Assembly (NCBI RefSeq): GCF_003590095.1 | Contig: NC_039481.1 | Coordinates: 6,262,001-6,326,000 of the forward strand | Direction: 5' to 3' | DNA from: Trichoplusia ni | Taxonomy: Eukaryota; Arthropoda; Insecta; Lepidoptera; Noctuidae | Length of the DNA stretch: 64,000 bases | Part shown: in pieces, positions 36,901 to 48,900 of the stretch | Layout of the letters: each line of letters begins with the position of its first letter | How positions within the stretch are numbered: position 1 is the first letter of the stretch | Made by a program: the position numbers and the translations under genes | Notes under the pieces: model-generated | Told to the model about the DNA's origin: nothing | Seen by the model: only the letters and a program-made list of their open reading frames with translations | Database searches by the model: none

Positions 36901-39900
36901 AAATTTTATCAATATAATTCCCTTTCAGTAGCCAAAAATGTTCGCGTAATGCCAACTACGTCTTAAACCCATTCATTAAAATTTCGAGCAGACAGCACCT
37001 GCTTTGCAAAAAGTGTTTATGTAATAATGACGTGTTATACAAATAATAGGTACCGAAAAAGATAAAAAACTTGTTGATTTAGTAGTGTCGCATCGCGCTG
37101 CGCGGGCGCCGGCGCGGGCGTATCACATGTCGTCACGCATGCGCGTCATACGTTGTATTGCGCGCGCCTCCAAGCCGGCCGGCTGCAGCCATTGACTCAA
37201 TGCTGCAGTCAATGGCACATAAGCGCACACTCATCATTTTATTTTACGCTTTCGCTAATCACACGTAATTTCTTAAACTTTTTCTTCTCCGATACAATGG
37301 CAATTTCTATTTCTATTATCAATCACTTACTCGTGCATTACTAAAATAATACCTACCTAACTTTCGATAATACGTAATAAAACCCACGAGACTGCTGATA
37401 AAATGTCACACTCAAATTATATTGATAAGTATAAAATTGATTGGAACGAAAGGTTTTTCTCTTAGTAAAGTGGAAACAGAAAATGTAACGTTTCAAAACC
37501 ACCGCGTTACGGGCGAGGATAATCCATTTTGCGCAGTGGCAACATCGATGAGCAGTAGAGCGGACAGTTTTCGCAACCCTGAGAAGCCAAGAGCACCCAA
37601 CTAACGCACACAGCCTACCGCAGACTTAATTAATAATTGCTTCTACATCCACTATTTATAACTGTTTTGCTGTAATTTGTATTTGCAAACAAATAAAAAC
37701 TTTTTTATAAATTAAATTATAAAATACATTTTATTTCACTGGCTATAAAAGTAGAAATATTAAAAACAAACAATCTCAAAGTCGTCTACAGGTGACACAG
37801 TCGGCCATATGAAATCATAAGGTTTCTTGATCCAACAATTTTCTCTGCAAAACGTGCCGAATATTACTCGAGGTCAAGCGAACTACGAAGTAAATCAAAA
37901 TCCAATCAATGTTTATATTTGTGACACCAACACACACGCATTAGCCGCGATGTGACATTCTTTGTGTACGGTAATGACTACACAAACGACTGCGTGCAAT
38001 ACAATGGCCGTTCCTAATGACCGTGAACCTCATTTTCGTATTATCTAATATGAATTTTACAATTTTTGTCAAATTGTTGTTGAAACGTAATACTGAACTA
38101 TTCTTGTTGATATTCTATCACGTTACACGTTTAATAACGATTACCTAAGGCTAATATGTTAGGTTGTTGAATGATCTTGATATTTTGTGGTTGACCGAAA
38201 TATCCGCTTGTAAGCACTGTCTAACCGCAAAGTAAAACAGGGAAGGAGTATCGTAACATGTGGCTATTTAAACAACAAAACAAATAGAAAATTAGTAAAA
38301 AAATACTGTTAAACTGAATCAGAAAGTCTTGTATTAAATTCCGAAAACACCCATTTCTCTGAACTACTTATTAAGACTCCATGCACTCATCTTTCATCAT
38401 TAGTCCAAAACAAATCTTCTAAACGTCAACACGCCACAAACGCAGCTCGCACAACATTTCGTTAATTGAACATCAAATACCGCATAAAGCGCAATAAATA
38501 TGTCTAAGTCTATAATACTCATGCCTGCGTTATCATGATACAGTGAAGTCGTCCGGCTACTTTCACTGGCATTTCAAAGCCGACCGTTTCGCCATCGAAT
38601 AAAGCAATTGTGCAATAGTTGTCACTTTTTACATAACCATGCTGGCAAGTGACTGTCCGATAGACGTCTAACGGAACAAAAGGTTGATGCGGACAATTAT
38701 AATAATAACTACATTTCAACTGATTAAATGTAGTAACAATTCATGGTAAAAGACTACCAACTAACTAGCATACGGATGTCGTTACAAATTTACCAGTTAT
38801 AAAGTGAATAAACCAAGATTTTCGTGAATAATGGATTGTTAAAAGTTCTGTTACTCGTAAATAATTACTTTTTGCAAAACACAAAGTATGTCAGGCAGTA
38901 ATTTGATGATAGTCATTAATGCAACTTTCATTGTTCCGGTGCGAGTGAGGGGCACGTCAGTCCACGTCTCATGGCTCATGGCACGTCCACACTCGCACGA
39001 AATCACGTAAAAGTGAAAGTATGATGTGATCAGCGACTCGCGCTCTCCGCTAACTGTACTGATCATAAACATACTGATTGCCCACAAAACTATCTCTCCA
39101 TATCCATATTTTAATAAACGCCTCTTCTTTATGACTACACATACCTTACCCATGTTGAATCATCTTATTTGGAATGAAAAACAAAACCTTTAAAGTAATA
39201 ATGCCACTTTAGCAATTAGTAATTAGGCTAATCATTTGCAAGAATAGGTCATTATGTGCGTTAGTAAACGAGGTTAAACGCTATACAATAATATTAATCC
39301 ATGACATTTATAGAGCCGTGAACAATTACTGAATGGCGGACGTATAGGACGGCTAGGCCAAACTTGCACCGAGTCAAATGTACTTGCAAATGAGTCGATC
39401 ATGCTCCGCGCTATAACCCCGGATAGTTTAGTCAACAATTCAGTGTTGTTATCTATATACAAACAATCGGCACTTTAAATTGATGCTAAATACAACAAGG
39501 TTGTTCGCACTGGACGAAGAGACGAAAAAAATTGTATACATACAATCATTATGTGGGTACTTAGGTAGATAACGCGTCAATCACGAATGTGTCCGCGTAG
39601 AAGGAAGCCGGCGACGAAAACGCAACCAATGTCAACCAGTCGGCAGCCCGCCGCTCGTGGCACATAATTGACCGAGAGTGCGACCGCGATACGAGCAACT
39701 TTACCAGTGCGTGATAAGTGTACATGCGTCATACAGTCCCACTTCCTAATACATGTGGTACAAGTTCAGGTCAGCCGCTAAGCACTATCTTACAAGACTC
39801 AACTATTCCACGAATACAGTACTTACGGTGGACAATAAGTTGGCGATGGGAAGTCCACGAGTCCGGAATTCCCCGACAAGCAAAAAACCATTTATTTATA

Positions 39901-42900
39901 AGTTATTGTAGCAAACTTTCAGTCTTATGGAAAACCCTATGTAATGCAATAACAAAACATTCTTCAATATCGTAACTTTTTGATAATTAAATCAAATATT
40001 TATTTCCCAAAACACTTATCAACAAATATTATAAAATAAAAACAAATCGAACAAACAAAATAATCGAGGAAAATTACCGCTACAGTTCAATCCTCGCCAA
40101 TAGATAATACGCTACAAAATAGGCAGACATAAATGCGCTCTCCGGTAGCGTAGATTACCACACACAGAAACAGAACCTGTTTGCCTCTACGAAGCAAGTA
40201 TTTGAGTTGTGTGTTTCCTGTTCTGAGGCATAAACGCGATTAGTATATACTTATTATTTATAAGGAATTTCAATTAAATAGGTACTTATAACTGTGATTT
40301 TATGATATATCAGCAAAACGCATACACAGAAAACAATAGTAAATAGTAATTAGTGCTTTGATTAGTGACGTGCTGAATACTGCTCCGATAAAGAAGGCGA
40401 GTAGGGCGGGCGGGCGGCGGCCAGCGGCTGGGCCGTGACACCGCATGCATCTCGCTCCATTTCCACCCCCGGTCATGACGTCACCTCCACCCGATCACAC
40501 TCCAAGCGAAGGTCGCCTATATTGATCTCGTGTTCGTAAACACTTAATACTGCAATATAAATTTTGTAGCCACACAAACCTTGTTCATATGCGAAATGCA
40601 TTTAAGTGAAGTAAATATGACGCGAGCTCGACTTGACCAAGGTCTTATAAAAAATATGCATTTGCGCAACTAGCACTATACCTCAGTTTACAAGGAACTC
40701 CAAATACGGTGTAGACGATTGATAATGAAATTATATCCAATTAGGCAACAAACTACGTAAATATTCCGATTTGAAGTCTACGATAATGTAGAGTTCATGT
40801 TTGTATTATTTTATTACAGGTGCAGATCGAGCTGAAGAAAAGATTAGATGAGATCAGACTGTTGGAGTCCCGCAAGTCAGCGAGGCTGGCCGATGTGGAC
40901 ACAGACTTCGCCAGGCTGGCGGACATGGCTGGCGACCGCCGCCGCGCCTCCGCCACCATCGAAGTGCCCTCACATCACATGCAAGGGTAAGCACATTAGA
41001 TATCACCGAAAGCAATAAATCGTACTAAATATGTTGACCAACCCTGACAAATTGCTCAAAACTAGATAAGGTATAATGTAGAGCTGTTAAGCTTAGCAAC
41101 AAACTATAATTCAACGTAACAAAAGGCATAAAGTTGAATGAGACAAATGAGGGACAATTAAGTCACGATAACATACATCAATGTCGTAATTCAGGAGAAC
41201 AGGGAGCCTAATTAACAAATATCAATGTTATTTCGCCTTGAGGTAGCGGCTCACCTCGCTGCTAACTCCGAGGAAGGCCGCTGCATTTCTAATGTCCGCT
41301 CGCTGCCTTGCTAAATCTCTTTATCTGGATTTTGAGAACTGGTTTCCCTGAAGACAGGAAGTATCGATCATGGTACCATTGCTGCATTGTAAATTTTACG
41401 TTACATATAATCGTCAAAAAGACAATTTTAGCTAACTGTATCAATATGAAGAATGAAAAAGCAGCTTTATTGGAGATTAACATACCTATATTACAATGAA
41501 ATTAAGCAAGAACTTCGTGTAAGTGAATTACAATGGCACCAAACTATTACCTGGTACCAGCGTGCATTGTGCGTTACCTTGTAGGTAGGTGTAATCGCTC
41601 ACGAGTGTGCACTGTGCATCGGCGAAGTGGGGCCAGGCGCGGGCGAGCGTTGCGAAACGCGCACCGAGCACGTTAGAAACTGGATGGAAGTGTTAGCGCG
41701 GAGTACGGGCGTGTCCTTGTCACACTTGCCTACATTCTGCGGCCGGAGCCCGCCGCCCGCGCTGCCCGCGCCCCCGCCCCGGCCCCGCGCCGCGCCTCTA
41801 ACAGGGGCAGACAATGCAACGTTGTGAGAATTATTAAAAAATTCTAACGGCTTACATAATTACCAATACCGATTGCACCTCCAGTGAATGGCATTATCTC
41901 CGGAGTCAATACGTATAGCATTCGTCGCAATAAGAAGTGCTGCTCAAATAGCTCTCACTTTCAACAACAACCTCACGGTAATAAGTTTCGGGGCAGGCAA
42001 CATTCAAGCATTCAGAAAGTACAGCGTTACAACTTTGCTTTAAAATCTTTTACAAATCAGAGCAGCACTTTCTTAAATTCGTTAGCGGTTGTCAGCAATA
42101 GCACATTACATTGTGCTGCAGTAGAACCGGAAAAAACAGCATCAAATGGTTGGCGCGACGTGACGCTCGTCGACGCCGCAGTTTCACTTTTCATCGTGAT
42201 CGTGGTGAGAGGCGAGGCCTCCACCGTGGTCTAAATTTCACAATACCCAACCAAACAGACGCTCAAAGCAATGATTTGCTTTCAGATCTACTACTCAGGT
42301 CACATTACACATTTTAATCATTTGCAAACTTTACCACACTCTAGTCGTATGTAGTGTTCATCTCCAAGGTCTAAATAAGAATCATAAAAAGTATCTTACC
42401 ATGATACACCTGGCATTCCTTTTATTTTAATACATTGACAAAGTCTCTGAGATGAAGGATATGGACACCGTTGAAGGCCGTATTCTATTAAAAGAATCCA
42501 TAATAATGTAACAGTTGAGCTAAAAGCCAGCGGTTGATATTTAACGTAGAGCCATGATTTCATAAAACCAGTTTGAACAACTCTTTGAAAAGTTATGAGA
42601 TAGCTTGCAAAGGATTGCAACTACAAAATCGGATATCACTTTTGATGAAATAAAGTGATACCTTTGTGGGATATTAGTAATTACTGACCGCGTATGAAGT
42701 GATCACGACTGTTTGGGCTGCTCTCACTTCTTTCAGATAATGATAGATAAGATAGAAATTCAATCCGTGAACAAAATTTCGCAATTACCGACCGGGCCAT
42801 GGTAAAGTGAAAGTTTGCCAACATTCGTTTTCTTTTAGTTGGCGACCGCCAAGTAGCGTTACCTTGCATTAATTCACGCCTCCGAACGAAGCACACATAG

Positions 42901-45900
42901 CTCTTTTTTGTACATCTATCATTAAATTCCAGTGACCAGACAATGAATTGTTACGATTTCGTTTGGTACATGAATCAACTAAATTCAAAGATGGCGCCGC
43001 GTTCGGTTGGTAGTTGGCGCGGCCGCCATGTGACACAGTGACCCAGTTTCGAAATGGAACGCCACACACACTAGAATAATGCTGTACATAGCGATATCCG
43101 CGAATGCTATACCGAGGCGACACCTAATTGGAGTACCTAATCAATTGGTGTAATAAATTAATACGACTTTGAACGAAAACTGTTCAAACTGTGTTACGAT
43201 CTTACAACAAAGTTTAATAAATAGCTTTTTTCTCTTGAAGTACACAATACTTTGGAATGTTACGTGCTTGAACGACCTCAGAGCAACAGCATCCTCTGTC
43301 GGGCAGTGGGGCGGCAATACGATTGGCATTTTAATGTCGTAACTGCCAACACTTCTATTCGCTTCATTGGTCGGCCAGCCGTGTTCATCAATGCCAATTG
43401 CCGTCCCAATGTCATTTCTCATTACATAAGCAGCTTTAAAATGAGTTGAGATTAATATCATACAATGTTTTCGTAATTAAATATCAATACGCCATTTGCG
43501 AAGATCAGTAGATAGTATAGTATGAGCAGGTCAAGGGTATCGTAATAACCGTCGTAATTTCGACACGATTCTACGCACCGCTTAGGTTTGTTAGTTTATT
43601 TAACAAAGATATAAAATTAGGTCGCTGTTACCAAATAGGGACAACGTACCTAGCGTGTGTTGATGGACGTTCGAACTTTTCAACACGCTTTCAATTTCTT
43701 AAATGGTAAGTCCTGTCCATTGTTGGCTATGAACTGTCGTATGATAATGAGACATTCGACAGCCAGGCGGGAACCGCCTCGTCACCTATGTCGCATTCCA
43801 TAGATACCTCAACACTTAATGAATATGTAAGAATTTTACGAGTGGGAAACACTTTACTTATGGAACTGAATTCAGAATGCTTCAAATGTATATTTTATTC
43901 GTTCAAAACAAAGTAAGAAGACATTAACTTACATTCCGCATGCGTTTGCGCAACATGTAAAGAGAAGGCGCGCGCCGGCGCAGGCGGTGCCGCGGCCGCG
44001 CTGGAGGTGGGGCGGCGGCGGCACTTTCTCGTTGGGTAGGTACACGTTTGCTTTCGTTGGTGTTGTGGAGGCCCGTTATCTCATTCGGCAGGTGCAGTTA
44101 TGCCGCCTCTAACTTGAGAAAGTGTTACAAAAATTTATTCATTACGTATTATGCAATCTACTTAATTGACATTCCCTATGCACATTATTTTTGTTTAAGT
44201 AAGTAACAAAGAAATTTAGAAATGCATCTTCTTTGTTTCATTTCTGAGAAAATTACAACACATCCAAAATCGAACAAAGGACGTCTGCCTATAAACCCCC
44301 ATACGTCATAAACAAGGAACATGATTACTCATCCGGAATGTTCACCTCTGTGTTGACTTTCCGGCGACCTACCTGCAGGTTATTACACTTCTCGGTGGAA
44401 CAAAAACTGTTCACGAGTGCGATTATTCTTCGAAATCCCCAGAATAATGAGAGTCGTGGTATAAACTAATAGCTGCGCTTTGCTCACGTTTACTGAGCTG
44501 TCGGGCTACGTCACGCCATGACAAGCATTGTTGCTGGAGGTCTCCTTCAAGTTCATATTATTCAGATAATACTCAAATAAATTGTCATCTTAAATAATTT
44601 TATGCTGTTATCGATTGTTGGTAATAAAGTTAGATTGTTACATAAAATTAGGTGAGGTAATATTTTAAATGCGAGTTATTAGTATTTCTGTTTACAAATG
44701 TTCCGCGGCTCATCTAGGAAAGAGCTTTTCATGGTATTACTGAGTTTTCATATTCTTAGTAAAGTTTGTCGTATGCCGCTAAGCTCAGCTCAGCTACGGC
44801 CTTGGCGCTGGTCGCGGGGGGGCGGCCGCGCGAGTGGTGCTCGCCGCCCGCCAGCTCTACCACAACGGATCTCAGTTTTTATTCACATAAAAAACAACGC
44901 CCGACCTACATCAATGGTACAAAAAACGCATTAGCTTTGAGTTCACCTTTAATGAAACATTGACGAAATTCACACAATACGCGCGCTGAAGGCCTTCAGT
45001 TTATTTTTCAAATCAGCTAATCATTATCATACGGCATTGACTGGACGAGTAGGAAGCGATTGTTATTATAATATCTCTATTCAATGTTACGTAAGGAAGA
45101 CAAGTGCGAATGTTTTGTGATGAGTATAAATGAGGTACGAAATATTCATTGGAATGACGTCTGCTTACATTTGAAAGGTTTGAAGTAAATTGTCATGAAT
45201 GTGTGGTGTCCTCTAGTCGCGAAGTGCGTAGGCGATGCGTATCATTCACGTGCGTCGTAACAAAAAATATACGAGCACGAGCACGACAAAGTGAAATCGG
45301 TTATTAGATGTTCGTTTGCCAGTTCTAGTTGATTTATTACATTCATTCCGTGACTTGATCCTTGCAGTATTGTGTTTGTAATACCTGTGTATTTAGTAAA
45401 GGCTATATCGGCTATTTCTCAAACAAAGTACAGAAAATACTCAGTTTCTGGAAGGTTTCGCTCATGACTCTACATTTTCGTGCACAATTTGCTTATATTT
45501 GCACATATTACTTTTAAACGCAAATATTATAACAATATTTTCACTATCAGTGCTAAAGCAGTGGCACGGTAGCCGGCAACAGGCGGCAAGGTCGTTCTCA
45601 ATGTTACGTGTGTAGTGTGTACGGCATGCGGCATGCGGCAAGGCGGTGCGGGCGGAGCCTGTGTGCACAGCTGGCGGGCCGCGCGGCTCCCGCCCGGTCA
45701 CCGTAGCGAATACAACTCACGACTCTTACAATATGACGCGGTTAACACTTAAAGCGATGAGTTGCAGGCACCTCGTGACGTCAACACATTGTGACACCTT
45801 AATACAATAGTAAATATTACGAAAGTTTCATCCAACCAGTGATAACACTTTAATTATCAATTTGTAATGAGTAATAGCGGTGAGAATGATTCGCAATATG

Positions 45901-48900
45901 TTTTATTACGTCATAGCCGGATATTACGTCACGTTGTTTTTATGTGAGTGCGCGCCGGCCGGCGATCATCCCCATTATCTAGAACTGAAAGCAAAGTCAC
46001 CTCGGCAAGTGCGAGGAACGTCCGCGTCTCAGGCCGATAACGACCCCGTCGCCCCTCACTTAACCTAGCCGCGCCATGTACACCCATCATAACCTACACT
46101 GTATCCACTTCACCTTGTACACTGAAACCATTCATGGGCCATCAACTTTTGCCATAGTTTGTTAGACTCCATTAGCTGTGGTTTATTTCAACCGGTTAAC
46201 GAACTTTTTGACGAACGCTAAAGTGACCTACAGTACACCCCTATTAAAATGTATTATTATCTATTTTGAATCGGATAACGAACTTCGTGGTGGAAGGTCG
46301 CGGAGGCGCAGGGTGAATACACTTTGTTTCTAGGGTGCGTACGTAGGTCGGCCGACACGACTATTAATATTTTTACATTCATCTTTAAACAACAGCTTTT
46401 AACAAAACAATCGCAACTAATTTGCTAATGATAGCTCTTTGAAAATTGGCCAACTAAAAAATTGTAGGTATTTATATTCGACCTTAACTTTACATTGTTG
46501 AGCAAAACATGGTGTAATTTAGTTTATAAACTTGGGGTGTTTGCAATATATGAGTAAGTAATTTGTAGAGAGGAATTTAGTGAGGATGATTTTAGAGGAG
46601 TGTTGCGCGCGCCTCGCGTCGGTCGCTGATCTTGTGTGAGCGCAGCGGCCGCGGCGGGCGGGGTGCGCGGCCCGCAGCCCGCCGCCCGCCAAGGACGTCG
46701 CCACAGCCTCCCGAAATGAACCCGGCCCAAGTTCAACCAGAGATCAATTCCCCGAAACGTTAATCTTGACGCTCACGCGCCTTGCTCTTGTAATACTTAC
46801 ACAAGCTTAAATTATATTATAATGAAATAAAATAAAGATAAGATCATCAGTAATATGTTTATTTCATTTTTGAAATAGTTTCGATTACGTATTACAAATT
46901 AATAGCCTATAACTGTAACTATAAAAGGTAAAGAACGATATCTGTAATTTAAACTACTCACGTTCACGTCATGTTGACTGTTGTGCAATTCGAACAAATA
47001 GGATGTAATGGCCTACTTAAAATTGTTTTGATATACTATTAATTATTTAAATAGAGTTTCCTCATTGTAAAGTGTTTAGAATAATGGCCATCATTTTAAA
47101 GTAAACAGGTAGAATTGCACGTATGAATGAAAGTCTTACACAATGTAGAGCTTTATTTAAGTGAATCATCCTTGCATTACAGAAGAGTTTCTTTCAACGA
47201 GTAATATGGAAACACTTACAAAATTTTGCATCCTTTTTGGTGTACTTAGGATATGTACAGCCTGTAGTGAATAAGTAATAAACTAAGTAAAATAACTTTA
47301 ATTTGTACCGTTCAATATTCATTAAAGCCAAGTCTTAATAGCCAAAACTTGGAAAGTGCCTGTTTAGGTTGACGTGTGAATCTGGCTAGACATAAAGAGC
47401 AGTCACGAGACGGCCGGGTTGTTGGGCTGGGTTCAGTCACTGGAGGAGGGTGAACGACCGCCTGTGAAGGTGGCAGGGTGATCGTTCAAAGCCTTCGTCC
47501 TTATGCGACTTGTCCAAATGTGTACCGTTTGTGGGTCGCCGCCGGTTGCGTAACGCCCCCTCATCCCCGCGACCCCGAGTCACATCATGACGCGATCTCG
47601 ACTGAAGTTCAATATTCTCTGTCTAGACTTGTTGATTGTTCAATAAAGTTCACGTTTTTCGGTAAATTCTAGAAACCTTTGAATTCGTTAATCCTAACTT
47701 TGTTGGACAAGGACGGGAACGTGAACTTTGAATGTGAAATGGGTTATTAAACATTTCTGATATTCTAGTTTTTCAGTTTATGCTGTATAATAATTTATGT
47801 CCTCTCGTCGTATACAACAAAGCAAAGTTGGACATACTTTATGATGATCTTTAGTTCCGCTACATCATTCTTATACAGGTTCTGATTACACGCCTTTTTG
47901 CAATTTTTCATTTGATTAAAAACCGCAATTGCGATTTCTTAGTTAAGAGTTCCTGGTCAATCTTTAACGGTATTCATGTTATACCCACATTGTATAGGAC
48001 CGTTGTGTTAGTTGATTATAATTTATTGACTTGACTTAACTCTATCTAAACATTTACCGTTACTACTTTTTTTAATCGTTGCTCTTGACCGTTTATGAAT
48101 TAAAGGACACATTATTCCAAAAACAAATGCGTTTTTAACTTTGTATCGCAAAAACATAAAAGCTTTCCTAGTAGGTCTGGTCCGAACATTATAAATACGT
48201 ACAATCGATTTTTCCTAGAAATCCAACCGTTCTCGGAAACGTTGTTGCTTATAGCAAAGACAGCTAACTACTGCTAACCCACATAGAACTAATGATTTGT
48301 ATAATAATAAGTGTTAGTTGATTACTTAGTAAAACTGTTAGTATTTGTTTCTGCGAATTCGATCATACGGGATACTCCGAAATACTGTAATGAAATATAA
48401 CTTAAAGACTTTCTTAGTATTATAGTAGAGACAGGATGAAGCTTTACATTGATTTAAAGCTAACTGACGTTCCAGTATTTCAGTTTCAGTCTTAGATTTC
48501 AAAGGTCTTAGAGAATCTGATTTCTTGCATGCAATCAATATGGATGGAGATCTCAGGAAAGCCTAACCGAAAACCGGTGTGTATAATGAGTGGTTTTGTT
48601 TGTTCCAGTTCTCGCAAGCGCGGCCCGAGCAGCTCCTGCGACCTGGGCTACGGGGAGCGCGACGACCAGATGAACGAGTGCAACGCCGCGCTCGTGCTCA
48701 TGTCGCTCAGCTGCTCGCCCAACTCGCCGCGCCCCAGTAAGTCGCAAGTCCCGCACGACCCGCACGACACATGCACACTCCTCGCTGACACGCTGGTCTC
48801 CGGCAGCGGTAGTCCGTCAGTTTCACATTTATTATTACGTCACTCTGAGTTACGTCGCCCTGTCATGCTCCGCGGCAGCAGCCACTACAGCCGCTGCCCG

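Larger units (their letters stand above)
24982..40819. other. Glut4EF intron 1 (15.8 kb)
   Basis: AT-rich DNA with GC-rich islets near 26.1-26.3, 27.0-27.1, 27.6-27.7, 28.1, 28.3-28.5, 33.0-33.6, 34.1, 34.5, 37.1 and 40.4 kb, plus one interspersed repeat (30335-31110). Open frames inside the islets are arginine-rich products of GC composition and look non-coding. The islets may be enhancers or alternative promoters. Confidence 0.65.
40987..48608. other. Glut4EF intron 2 (7.6 kb)
   Basis: AT-rich with GC islets near 41.6-41.8, 44.0, 44.8, 45.6-45.7, 45.9-46.1, 46.6-46.7 and 47.4-47.6 kb. Contents include a G-quadruplex motif, a CRE octamer (45776-45783) and a Smad palindrome (47621-47628). 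No gene is recognised on either strand. Confidence 0.65.

Noticed and set aside
38519..39153. Two minus-strand open frames (66 and 100 codons), one with a hydrophobic segment
   Set aside because: They do not join through good splice sites that I can see and match no family; treated as chance.
41884..42234. 116-codon open frame in intron 2
   Set aside because: Low-complexity, with no conserved motif. It lies in intronic DNA next to a GC islet.
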